Counted from the stretch's first letter, positions 13,554 to 20,343 are shown. The stretch: DNA of 21,710 bases from an archaeon (GCA_030593225.1 JAUVHP010000006.1:1-21710); one strand, 5' to 3'. Program-made: numbers and translations. Notes: generated by a model from the sequence alone, not told the origin.

Positions 13554-14597
13554 ATGCTAACAGAAAAACAAATTATAGAAATTAAAGAACATTTAGAAAA
13601 ATCGCAAAATCCAGTATTTTTCTTTGATAATGATGAAGACGGATTATGCAGTTTTATTTTATTGCAAAAATATTTAGGAAGAGGAAAAGGGGTGCCAATA
13701 AAAAGTTTTCCAGAATTAAGTTTTGAATATTTTAAAAAAGCTCAAGAACTAAACGCAGATTATATTTTCATATTAGACAAACCACTCGTCTCTATAGATT
13801 TTTTAAATGAAACACACAAATACAACCTGCCTGTTGTTTGGATTGACCATCATCCAACAGAATCAAAAATTCCAAAATTTGTTAATTATTATAATCCACT
13901 TCTCAATAAAGAAAAAACAAACGAGCCAGTAACAGCACTTTGTTATCAAATTTCTCAAAAAAAAGAAGATTTATGGATTTCTATAACTGGTTGTATTTCA
14001 GAAAGATTTATTCCAGATAACTATTTAGAGTTCAAAGAACAATATCCAGAACTAATAACAGAATCAGAAGACCCATGGGAATTGTATCATAATTCAGAAA
14101 TTGGAAAAGTTGCACGAATGTTAAGTTTTGGTTTAAAAGATAGAATTACAAATGTTGTTCAAATGTTAAAATATCTCATGAAAACAAAATCACCTTATGA
14201 TGTATTAAATGAAAATTCAAAAAATAAACAACTTCATAAAAGATTTAATGAAATAGAAAAAAAATACAAAAAATTAATTTCAGAAGCAAAAGAAAAATCA
14301 GCACAATACAAAAATTTACTCATCTTTGAATATTCAGGAGAAACTGCAATCAGTAGTGATTTGTCAAATCGTTTAATGTATTTATTTCCAGAAAAAATAA
14401 TTCTTATACTTAGAACAAAAGATAACGAAATCAAAATTTCAGGAAGAGGGCCAAAAGTTAGAGAAATTTATTTAAAAGCAATTAAAGATTTAAAACACGC
14501 ACGAGGAGGAGGACACGAAATGGCAATAGGTGGACAATTTCAAAAACAGGATTTAGAAAAATTCAAAGAAAATATAATTGAGATGGTTGAAAAGTAA
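13554..14597 (+). CDS. DHH/DHHA1 family phosphoesterase (RecJ/NrnA-like)
   Basis: Metal-dependent phosphodiesterase of 347 residues. The DHH domain shows FDNDEDG (Asp25, Asp27, Asp29), ILDKP (Asp75) and IDHHP (Asp98-His99-His100). The C-terminal DHHA1 domain shows RGPKVREIYLKA and the RGGGHEMAIGG motif (His321). Relatives include archaeal RecJ-like nucleases and NrnA-type enzymes that hydrolyse nanoRNA, pApA or c-di-AMP. A TTG-initiated frame from 13500 overlaps disA, but ATG at 13554 gives a start directly before the folded domain and is preferred. A TATA-like ACATTTATATTC lies at 13522-13533. Adjacency to disA suggests c-di-AMP or pApA turnover, but a general exonuclease role is equally compatible with the motifs. 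Confidence 0.85.
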   Translation: MLTEKQIIEIKEHLEKSQNPVFFFDNDEDGLCSFILLQKYLGRGKGVPIKSFPELSFEYFKKAQELNADYIFILDKPLVSIDFLNETHKYNLPVVWIDHHPTESKIPKFVNYYNPLLNKEKTNEPVTALCYQISQKKEDLWISITGCISERFIPDNYLEFKEQYPELITESEDPWELYHNSEIGKVARMLSFGLKDRITNVVQMLKYLMKTKSPYDVLNENSKNKQLHKRFNEIEKKYKKLISEAKEKSAQYKNLLIFEYSGETAISSDLSNRLMYLFPEKIILILRTKDNEIKISGRGPKVREIYLKAIKDLKHARGGGHEMAIGGQFQKQDLEKFKENIIEMVEK

Positions 14598-14617
14598 AAA
14601 AGATTAATTTTATTTTA

Positions 14618-15442
14618 TTAACATATTTCAGAAATCCTTCCTATATTCTTACCATCAAATATTATTTTATCAGAATATTTCTTTTTCAAAATTGCCATTA
14701 TATCCTTAGAAATTTCACCACTTATATAAAATCCCAAAAAATAGTCATTCATCAAAAGATTATTTTCCTTAAACCCTATGATCTCAGGTATTCTTTCAGT
14801 CAAATAAGATTTTTTAGCATCTCTTAACGAAGAAGGAAAATCTTTAATAAATTTTTTCTCAGTCTCTTTAATTATTTTTATTACCTCTCTTTTATCTGAA
14901 TATTTCTCTATAAAACTAAAAACATGTTTCTCAATTTTCCAAAAATCAAACAACATTCTTTTCTTCCCGCCATACTCCTCATTATAATATTTATCTACAA
15001 CTTCTCTTGTTTGCTTATTTGCATTGGCAAGTTTTTCAAGATAGTCTTTATCTTTTCTGTGCCAATAATCTATTACTGCCTTGTAGCATTGATAACTTAC
15101 AGAGTTTTTGTAATATTTGCAGTTTTGTAAATATCTTATATCAAATATAAGATTATACTTCCAATCATATGCAACTAAATAAACAAATCCCAAACTATAA
15201 TAAATTCCGTTATTAATCTCCAATAAAGTTTCCATATATGGAGTTTTTTTAGGAGAGGAATGTTTTTTTGGAATTTTTAATTTTCCTTCTTTAAGAATTT
15301 TTTTAAAAATAATTTTGCTGTCCATTGCGTGCACCAATACCTGATTTCCATATAATTTAATAAACGGCTTAAGTAATTTTTTCCTATGAATAAATCTTTG
15401 TTTAATAGAATCTTTTTCTTTTTTAAAAAATTTATACATCAT
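14618..15442 (-). CDS. Hypothetical protein, possibly a distant ADP-ribosyltransferase-like fold
   Basis: I do not recognise this 274-residue soluble protein. The N-terminal half contains QVLVHAMDSKIIFKKILKEG followed by a Pro/His/Lys turn, then GIYYSLGFVYLVAYDWKYNL and a strand IFDIRYL. The H-x-(T/M)D...I(L/I)KEG opening followed by Y-rich strands resembles ADP-ribosyltransferase-like proteins in general layout, but this is weak inference. The C-terminal half is helical and Lys/Glu-rich. The frame stays open upstream to a TTG at 15520 inside hairpin element copy 2. ATG at 15442 is chosen because TTTTTAAG is centred 25-26 bases before it. It converges with the DHH gene, 20 bp apart, in T-rich sequence. 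Confidence 0.7.
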   Translation of the reverse strand: MMYKFFKKEKDSIKQRFIHRKKLLKPFIKLYGNQVLVHAMDSKIIFKKILKEGKLKIPKKHSSPKKTPYMETLLEINNGIYYSLGFVYLVAYDWKYNLIFDIRYLQNCKYYKNSVSYQCYKAVIDYWHRKDKDYLEKLANANKQTREVVDKYYNEEYGGKKRMLFDFWKIEKHVFSFIEKYSDKREVIKIIKETEKKFIKDFPSSLRDAKKSYLTERIPEIIGFKENNLLMNDYFLGFYISGEISKDIMAILKKKYSDKIIFDGKNIGRISEIC

Positions 15443-15463
15443 ACTCTTACCAAACAAACCAAA

Positions 15464-15475
15464 CTTAAAAATTAT
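15464..15475 (-). promoter_or_regulatory. TATA box of the 14618-15442 gene
   Basis: Minus-strand GATAATTTTTAAG, preceded by the purine-rich GAGGAAAG (BRE-like), is centred 25-26 bases before ATG 15442. It directly abuts the left end of hairpin element copy 2, so the element sits just upstream of this promoter. Confidence 0.5.
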
Positions 15476-15490
15476 CCTTTCCTCTTCCCC

Positions 15491-15597
15491 ATTTTTGTTT
15501 AGATTTTTGCGTTTAGACAAGGCAAATTAATTCGTGGAATAGTGGAGCTATTTAAGAATTGATTTAACGAAGTATAAACCAAAAAGAAAACAAAAAT
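15491..15597. repeat. Intergenic hairpin element, copy 2
   Basis: Copy 2 has the same outer stem as copies 1 and 3 (ATTTTTGTTT with AAACAAAAAT, TTTTTG with CAAAAA, GTTTA with TAAAC). Its middle stem is AAATTAATTC with GAATTGATTT (one G-U at the same position as in copies 1 and 3) and its apical stem is AATAG with CTATT around TGGAG. Thus the inner stems have a different sequence but the same pairing. It lies upstream of the minus-strand 14618-15442 gene and not between convergent genes. Confidence 0.8.
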
Positions 15598-15635
15598 ATT
15601 AAAAACCATTAAATCCTATAACCAATATGTTAGTA

Positions 15636-15780
15636 AGACTAAATTGCTGGAATGTGAATTTTACTTTTAGCTTAGTCTCTGCTACAATTAAACCCTATTC
15701 AATTTAATTCAACTACTCTTTTGGGTTTGAATTGGATTGAAAACACTTCTTTAAAATTTAAACCCGAAGACAATTGTCTT
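15636..15780 (+). ncRNA. Candidate structured RNA or leader in a 350-bp gene-free stretch
   Basis: Between hairpin element copy 2 and the small ORF at 15797 the sequence has several strong pairings. AGACTAA (15636-15642) pairs with TTAGTCT (15672-15678). CAATTTAATTCAA (15700-15712) pairs with TTGAATTGGATTG (15727-15739, two G-U). A perfect 14-bp palindrome AAGACAATTGTCTT lies at 15767-15780. GGGTTT (15723-15728) can pair with either of two AAACCC sites (15690-15695, 15760-15765), so alternative folds are possible. No known RNA family is recognised. Strand is assumed from the downstream plus-strand genes. Confidence 0.35.
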
Positions 15781-15796
15781 ATTTGAAATTTCAAAA

Positions 15797-15910
15797 ATGA
15801 AAACACAAATGGAAAAAGAAAAAAACCTTTTAGAAAAAGAGTTAACTTGTTTGATGGAAAAAACATTGAACTTAGAAAACGAGCTTAGCTTAATAATACT
15901 AAATCATTAA
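15797..15910 (+). CDS. Candidate 37-residue coiled-coil small protein
   Basis: An ATG frame encoding a Lys/Glu/Leu-rich heptad peptide (MEKEKNLLEKELTCLMEK, then LNLENELSLII). The coiled-coil pattern is good for so short a frame. Its last six codons and its stop lie in the 68-bp direct repeat copy that starts at 15892. No convincing TATA box is seen at the leaderless distance. It may be a real small protein or the trimmed remnant of a longer gene. Confidence 0.3.
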   Translation: MKTQMEKEKNLLEKELTCLMEKTLNLENELSLIILNH

Positions 15911-15959
15911 TAAAATAAAAAGAGAAAATTAATATACTGAAAAGTATGTAAAATTAAAA
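15892..15959. repeat. 68-bp perfect direct repeat, copy A
   Basis: Identical over 68 bases to 16553-16620, offset 661 bp, with mismatching bases immediately on both sides. It contains a hairpin ATACT-GAAA-AGTAT (15934-15947) with a GNRA-type loop. In copy B the same sequence serves as the promoter of the MazG-like gene. Here it ends 49 bp before the MFS start, which has its own TATA box. Confidence 0.95.
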
Positions 15960-15978
15960 AACAGAGATTTTAAAAAAA

Positions 15979-15988
15979 GTATTTAAAC
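15979..15988 (+). promoter_or_regulatory. TATA box of the half-size MFS gene
   Basis: GTATTTAAAC preceded by an A-rich run is centred 25-26 bases before the ATG at 16009, fitting a leaderless transcript. It lies just outside repeat copy A. Confidence 0.6.
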
Positions 15989-16008
15989 AACTAAATTTTA
16001 TTCTTAAC

Positions 16009-16557
16009 ATGAATTCTAATAGAAAAAATCTAAAAATTTTTACTTTCTCAAGTTCATTAATGGCTCTTGCGTTCGGATTGTTTGGACCATTTTATTTAAT
16101 TTTCATTAACGAAATAGGAGGAAGCATAGAAAACTTTGGAATCGCAGTAGGATTAGTTGTTTTATCTGGAGCATTAGTTTCTCTCTTCGCAGGAAAATAC
16201 TCTGACTCAATAGGTAGAAAACCACTCTTAATAATTGGTGGATACGCTTCTGCAATAATTGTTTTTCTTTATACAATGATTAATTCAGTATGGCAATTGT
16301 ATTTACTTCAAATATTCAGTGGAATAATTATTTCTGTTTTTGAAACTTCTGAGTCTGCATATTTAGCAGATATCACAGAAAAAGAAAGAAGAGGTGCAGA
16401 CATTGGAAAATACGATGCTTATGTGGGTTTAGCAGAGGCCTTTGCAATTTTCACAGGAGGTTTTTTAGCAGGACGATTTGGTTTTGAAATTATATTTTAT
16501 ATAGTGTCAATGATTTTTTTGGTTTCTACTACTATTATGTTTAAGTTGAGGGAATAA
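16009..16557 (+). CDS. Half-size major facilitator superfamily (MFS) membrane protein
   Basis: A 182-residue protein with about six membrane segments, corresponding to the N-terminal half of a 12-helix MFS transporter. The loop between helices 2 and 3 carries the signature GKYSDSIGRKPLL (the MFS motif G-x-x-x-D-x-x-G-R-K). A second motif region is YLADITEKERRGADIGKYDA. It ends KLRE right after helix 6, and its stop codon (16555-16557) lies in the first bases of repeat copy B. It could be a natural half transporter that dimerises, since proteins of this length occur in DPANN genomes, or a full transporter truncated by the recombination that left the flanking repeats. Substrate unknown. Confidence 0.85.
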   Translation: MNSNRKNLKIFTFSSSLMALAFGLFGPFYLIFINEIGGSIENFGIAVGLVVLSGALVSLFAGKYSDSIGRKPLLIIGGYASAIIVFLYTMINSVWQLYLLQIFSGIIISVFETSESAYLADITEKERRGADIGKYDAYVGLAEAFAIFTGGFLAGRFGFEIIFYIVSMIFLVSTTIMFKLRE

Positions 16558-16620
16558 TACTAAATCATTAATAAAATAAAAAGAGAAAATTAATATACTG
16601 AAAAGTATGTAAAATTAAAA
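16553..16620. repeat. 68-bp perfect direct repeat, copy B, carrying the MazG-like gene promoter
   Basis: Identical to 15892-15959. It starts at the final codon and stop of the MFS gene and ends on the first base of the MazG-like ATG. GAGAAAA followed by TTAATATAC (about 16582-16596) is a BRE/TATA whose centre is 26-27 bases before that ATG, so this copy holds the working promoter. Confidence 0.95.
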
Positions 16621-16949
16621 TGAAATTCAAAGAAGCAATAAAACTCGCAGAAGATATAATTGAAAGATTTAAAAAAGTTGAAGGAAAGCCATGGGAAGCA
16701 GAAGCATCAATGATTGAACTTTCAAAACAAGTCGGACATTTAGCAAACGAAATTATGATTTGTGAAAAATATTATTGTCCAGGAATGAAAAGAAATTCGA
16801 TTCCAATCAAAGAAAAAATTGAAGACGAATTAGCAGATATATTTTTTAGTGTTATAAGAATTGCAAAACATTATAATATTGATTTAGAAAAAGCACATTT
16901 GGACCAGTTAAAAGAAGCTGATGAATTTTTAAAGAAGCAAGGAGCTTAG
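16620..16949 (+). CDS. MazG-like nucleotide pyrophosphohydrolase
   Basis: A 109-residue all-alpha NTP pyrophosphohydrolase family member, which hydrolyses (d)NTPs to the monophosphates for nucleotide-pool cleaning. EAEASMIELSKQVGHLANEIM gives the first metal-binding helix and KIEDELADIFFSVIRIAKHY gives the second with the E-x-x-D pair, followed by IDLEKAHLDQL typical of the family. The helix pattern and length fit single-domain MazG-like proteins. The exact substrate is not predictable. It starts on the last base of repeat copy B, which supplies its promoter, and it converges with proS with hairpin element copy 3 in between. Confidence 0.85.
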   Translation: MKFKEAIKLAEDIIERFKKVEGKPWEAEASMIELSKQVGHLANEIMICEKYYCPGMKRNSIPIKEKIEDELADIFFSVIRIAKHYNIDLEKAHLDQLKEADEFLKKQGA

Positions 16950-16983
16950 CCAATTTTTCTCTTACTCTCTTTCCTCATTCCCA

Positions 16984-17087
16984 ATTTTGTTTAGATTTTT
17001 GCGTTTAGACGAGGCATTTTCTTCCGCAGTGTACTCAAGTACATAAGGAAGGAAATAACAAAGTATAAACCAAAAAGAAAACAAAAT
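16984..17087. repeat. Intergenic hairpin element, copy 3
   Basis: The outer stem is as in copies 1 and 2. The middle stem is ATTTTCTTCC with GGAAGGAAAT (one G-U at the same position) and the apical stem is TGTACT with AGTACA around CA. The internal loop GCAG/TAA corresponds to GCCG/TAA in copy 1 and GTGG/TAA in copy 2. The loop bases GACGAGGC differ from copies 1 and 2 by one base. It lies between the convergent MazG-like and proS genes, ending 10 bp from the proS stop. Confidence 0.8.
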
Positions 17088-17096
17088 AAAACAAAA

Positions 17097-18542
17097 TCAA
17101 TAAGTCCGACCAACATAAACAAAGTACTCAGCTTTGCCAGAACAAACTAAACACTTTTCTTTACCACTAATCTTTTTCTCAGAATCTATAAACAAAGTTT
17201 TAAGCCCAGGCATTTTATCTTTCAAACCTTCTTCACACTTTTCACCCTTGCACATTGGAACACTAACCATTTTTTTATCCTTAACAAATTTAATAGTTTC
17301 TTTTATGTCCTTACTACTTTTCATAGAATTTTTCAATAATTTATTTGCATTATCATAAAGTTCTTTTTGTATTGTTTTTAATAATTTTGAAATTTCCTTT
17401 TTCAAACTTGCAATCTTAATAGAAATTTTTTCTCCAGTATTTCTCTTAACAACAACCACACTCTTTTTTTCTAAATCCTTAGGCCCAAGTTCAATCCTCA
17501 AAGGAATACCCTTAAGCTCCCACTCATTAAATTTTCTGCCAGGACTAACATCTTCCCGAACATCTAAAATAGGATTAAAAATTTTCAAAGATTTTTTTAT
17601 TTCTTCAACTTTTTTCAAAACTTTACTTTTTGTTTCATCAAATAAAATAGGAACAATAACAATTTTTTCATTCGCTAATTTCGGAGGAATTACTAATCCT
17701 TTATCATCAGAGTGAATAGTAAACATTGTCCCAAGCATCCTAGTTGAAACAGCCCAAGTATTTTGATAGACATAATCCTCTTCTCCTTTATTATTAATAA
17801 ACTTAATATCATAAGCTTTAGCAAAATTCTGCCCATCATAATGAAAACACGGACCTTCAATCACTCTCCCGCTCGGCAACATATAATGCAATTTTTCAGA
17901 ATAAACAGCACCTGCAAACTTTTCCTTATCTGTCTTAAAACCACGAACACTTGGTAAAGCCATAAACTCAGAACATACTTTATCATACATCCCTAAAATA
18001 TCATCAGCTTCAGCCCTAGCATCTTTTTCACTAGCAAAAGCACTATGCCCCTCATTCCACAAAAACTCCCGAGTCCTAAAAAAAGGAACAGGATTCTTAA
18101 ATTCCCATCTAACAACATTATTCCATAAATTCAATCTCAAAGGCAAATCATTATAACTCCGAATCCAATTAGGCAAAGTATCGTAAATAATTGCCTCACT
18201 CGTCGGCCTCACAGCAAGTCTTTCACTTAATTTTTTATTTCCAGCTTCAGTAACCCACGCAACTTCAGGCACAAATCCCTTAACATGTTCTTCTTCCTTT
18301 GACAATAAACTCTCTGGAATAAACATAGGAAAACCCACATTCTGTATTCCAGATTTCTTAAATAATTTATCAGTTTCAAAAACAAACTTTTCCCAAATAG
18401 CATACGACTTTGGCATAAAAACAATACAACCAGAAACTTTAGTATAACACGCAAGTTTGGCCTTAATCATAAGCTCCTGATACCACTCACTAAAATTCTC
18501 GTCTTTCTTAACAGTAATGCCTTCTTGATTTTGTTTTGACAT
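17097..18542 (-). CDS. proS: Prolyl-tRNA synthetase, archaeal/eukaryal type
   Basis: A class II synthetase charging tRNA-Pro. The 481-residue length is normal for the archaeal/eukaryal form without the bacterial editing insertion. Landmarks are FSEWYQELMIKAKLACYT at the N-terminus, motif 1 region GFPMFIPESLL, the RPTSEAIIYD loop, motif 2 WRWEFKNPVP-like RWEFKNPVPFFRTREFLW, EGHSAFAS, motif 3 STRMLGTMFTIHSDDKGL, the anticodon-binding domain (IVIVPILF...LRIELGPKDLEKKSV), and a C-terminal zinc module with Cys431, Cys436, Cys464 and Cys467, ending in the usual aromatic YVGRTY. A candidate TATA (18563-18574) is centred 26 bases before the ATG. Confidence 0.97.
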   Translation of the reverse strand: MSKQNQEGITVKKDENFSEWYQELMIKAKLACYTKVSGCIVFMPKSYAIWEKFVFETDKLFKKSGIQNVGFPMFIPESLLSKEEEHVKGFVPEVAWVTEAGNKKLSERLAVRPTSEAIIYDTLPNWIRSYNDLPLRLNLWNNVVRWEFKNPVPFFRTREFLWNEGHSAFASEKDARAEADDILGMYDKVCSEFMALPSVRGFKTDKEKFAGAVYSEKLHYMLPSGRVIEGPCFHYDGQNFAKAYDIKFINNKGEEDYVYQNTWAVSTRMLGTMFTIHSDDKGLVIPPKLANEKIVIVPILFDETKSKVLKKVEEIKKSLKIFNPILDVREDVSPGRKFNEWELKGIPLRIELGPKDLEKKSVVVVKRNTGEKISIKIASLKKEISKLLKTIQKELYDNANKLLKNSMKSSKDIKETIKFVKDKKMVSVPMCKGEKCEEGLKDKMPGLKTLFIDSEKKISGKEKCLVCSGKAEYFVYVGRTY

Positions 18543-18562
18543 AAGTTAAAAAAGAAAAAAGA

Positions 18563-18574
18563 GTTTATTATATC
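18563..18574 (-). promoter_or_regulatory. TATA box of proS
   Basis: Minus-strand GATATAATAAAC, preceded by CCAAA (BRE-like), is centred 26 bases before the proS ATG at 18542. The 106-bp spacer to the divergent 18649 gene is otherwise a run of A/T with several short palindromes. Confidence 0.5.
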
Positions 18575-18648
18575 TTTGGATTTAATTATTAATTATATAT
18601 ATTCTATAATAATTATTCTTAAAAAACAAAATCTTATCTTATTTGAAT

Positions 18649-19284
18649 ATGGCAGATTTAAAATACAACAAAAAGGTAGCAAAGATGCTTCAACAAAAAT
18701 TTAGAAGAAAATCTGTGCATTTTAAAAGAATGGAAAAGGCATTCTTGCTTCTTGATCCAAGTCAAAAAGAAATAGATCACAACCTCCCATTATATAGTGA
18801 TGATGAACCTGAAATATCTTGGCAACTTTATTTTGGATATGTTGATGTTGAAAAAAAGAATATTACCTATGAAAAAGAATTAAAACAAGTTGCTTCCAAT
18901 AGTGACATAGGAAATTATCTTCCAGTTTTCGTATGGCAAGCAAAAAATGAAATAAACTCTCTCAATAACCAATTTAATAAATATAATTTAGGGGATAAAA
19001 AAATCATTGAAAAATTTGGAGAACCAAAAGAAAGTTTTGAGATTAATCTCTTGGAAGCAAAAATTCTTGTGCCCAGAGGTGATGGACAATGGAAAATTTT
19101 AGCATCTCAAACAAATGGAAAAATTGACAATCAAGAATTTAATGAATTCAAAATAATAAATATATCAAATTATACAAATATAGAAAATATTTTTGAGCAT
19201 ATTCCTGGGTCAAGAGGAATAATTAATCTAGCCCCTTATGATGTTAGAGGAGGATGCCAAACTAAAAGTCTTTATATTCGATAA
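18649..19284 (+). CDS. Hypothetical protein
   Basis: I do not recognise this 211-residue soluble protein. The N-terminus is basic and helical (LKYNKKVAKMLQQKFRRKSVHFKRMEKAF). The rest is mixed alpha/beta with aromatic strands (ISWQLYFGYVDVE, YLPVFVWQAKNEI, QWKILASQTNG) and a C-terminal NLAPYDVRGGCQTKSLYIR with a single cysteine. An in-frame TTG at 18643 exists, but ATG at 18649 is the natural start, with TTCTTAAAAAAC about 26 bases ahead. The stop is one base from the end of the convergent protease gene, so there is no room for separate terminators. Confidence 0.7.
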   Translation: MADLKYNKKVAKMLQQKFRRKSVHFKRMEKAFLLLDPSQKEIDHNLPLYSDDEPEISWQLYFGYVDVEKKNITYEKELKQVASNSDIGNYLPVFVWQAKNEINSLNNQFNKYNLGDKKIIEKFGEPKESFEINLLEAKILVPRGDGQWKILASQTNGKIDNQEFNEFKIINISNYTNIENIFEHIPGSRGIINLAPYDVRGGCQTKSLYIR

Positions 19285-19285
19285 A

Positions 19286-20149
19286 TTAATCAATCAAAGT
19301 CTGATTTAAAACTTCCAAAGAAATTTCATTAATAACATCTTTCAAATAATTCGACTCTAAAGCAAAACCCAAACTTTCCCCCTCACTAAGTTTAAAATTA
19401 TTAATTCCAATAACCTCTCCTTTTTTATTAATTAAAGGCCCTCCAGAATTTCCTTGATTTAATGCAGCATCAGTTTGAATATATACATTTTCACCGCTAA
19501 TTCCTGGACGATGAACTGCTGAAACAATTCCTTGTGAAACAGAAAACTGCAATCCATAAGGATTTCCAATAGCAATAACTTTTTCACCAATGGCCACATC
19601 ATCTGAATCAGCCAAAGTCAAAGAATTATAATTTCCAGAAATCTTTAACAAAGCAACATCAAAGTTACTATTATAACCTAAAAGCTGAGCAGAAATAATT
19701 TGCTGGTCAGAAGTAATTGCATTGACTTTTTTCCCTCCAACTAAAACATGAGCATTTGTCACAATATAACCTTCATCAGAAATAATAAAACCAGTTCCTT
19801 GCCCAACATCTGTAATAATAGAAACCACTGACTTAACACCACTCTCAACAATCCCAGAAAAATCCTCTCCAGCAGAAGCTTTCAATAAATCAAATTCCTC
19901 GTCAATAGAACCTAACTGAAAACCAAGAGACATTAACTCTTCCCTGTCCTGAAGAATATTTTTAGTTAATTCATTAAATTTATTATTTGAATCAATTTGC
20001 ATCTCCCTTAAATCTTCACTCAAAACATTATAACTCAATTGTAACTGCCCATACAAAAAATAAATAAATAAACTATTAGCAATAATTACTCCAAGAAGAA
20101 ACGTGCTAAAACCTCCAATAATAATTTTATGGTGTTTTTTTAGTGCCAT
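19286..20149 (-). CDS. Membrane-anchored trypsin-like serine protease (HtrA/DegP-like, no PDZ)
   Basis: A 287-residue protease facing the outside of the cell. Residues 8-33 form one membrane anchor after a basic KKHHK start. Residues 35-90 are a coiled-coil stalk. The protease domain follows with the intact triad His134 (VTNAHV), Asp164 (FDVALLK) and Ser235 (GNSGGPL), plus the HtrA hallmarks GTGFIISDEGYIVTNAHV, AIGNPYGL and QTDAALNQGNSGG. The protein ends after GESLGFALESNYLKDVINE, so the C-terminal PDZ domain of DegP/HtrA is absent. It probably degrades misfolded surface proteins. AGTTTTTATATT is centred 25 bases before the ATG, consistent with a leaderless transcript. Confidence 0.93.
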   Translation of the reverse strand: MALKKHHKIIIGGFSTFLLGVIIANSLFIYFLYGQLQLSYNVLSEDLREMQIDSNNKFNELTKNILQDREELMSLGFQLGSIDEEFDLLKASAGEDFSGIVESGVKSVVSIITDVGQGTGFIISDEGYIVTNAHVLVGGKKVNAITSDQQIISAQLLGYNSNFDVALLKISGNYNSLTLADSDDVAIGEKVIAIGNPYGLQFSVSQGIVSAVHRPGISGENVYIQTDAALNQGNSGGPLINKKGEVIGINNFKLSEGESLGFALESNYLKDVINEISLEVLNQTLID

Positions 20150-20168
20150 AACAAAAACAAAACATTAA

Positions 20169-20180
20169 AATATAAAAACT
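20169..20180 (-). promoter_or_regulatory. BRE/TATA promoter of the HtrA-like protease gene
   Basis: Minus-strand AAAGGGTA (BRE-like) followed by AGTTTTTATATT is centred about 25 bases before the ATG at 20149. Confidence 0.55.
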
Positions 20181-20194
20181 TACCCTTTTGAAAA

Positions 20195-20323
20195 TCAAGA
20201 AATTTTCTTTAAATAATCTCTAACTTTTTTACTACCACACTTCTTTAATTTTTGTTTTAATCTTCTATCTATACGAATTAAATAAATCTCAGGATAATTC
20301 ATTTTCTTTTCTTTTCCAGTCAT
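20195..20323 (-). CDS. Small ribbon-helix-helix-like protein (42 residues)
   Basis: An ATG frame that starts MTGKEKKMNYPEIYLIRIDR and continues RLKQKLKKCGSKKVRDYLKKIS. The strand YLIRIDRRL followed by two short helices (KQKLKKCG, KVRDYLKK) is the shape of a minimal RHH (Arc/MetJ-like) DNA-binding protein, normally a dimer. Support for a real gene comes from a TATA box (AATATTTATAAAT, 20344-20356) centred 26 bases before its ATG and from the absence of any other reading of this gap. It lies between the protease promoter and the LAGLIDADG promoter and might regulate either. No toxin partner is adjacent. Confidence 0.6.
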   Translation of the reverse strand: MTGKEKKMNYPEIYLIRIDRRLKQKLKKCGSKKVRDYLKKIS

Positions 20324-20343
20324 AATAAAAAGAACCATTTACA

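Noticed and set aside
14618..15520. A longer N-terminus for the unknown protein, starting from TTG at 15520
   Set aside because: The extra codons are sequence of hairpin element copy 2, and a well-spaced TATA box supports ATG at 15442.
18575..18648. Operator-like inverted repeat in the proS/18649 spacer
   Set aside because: AATTATTA and TAATAATT arms are expected by chance in a nearly pure A/T spacer, and nothing else supports a regulatory site there.
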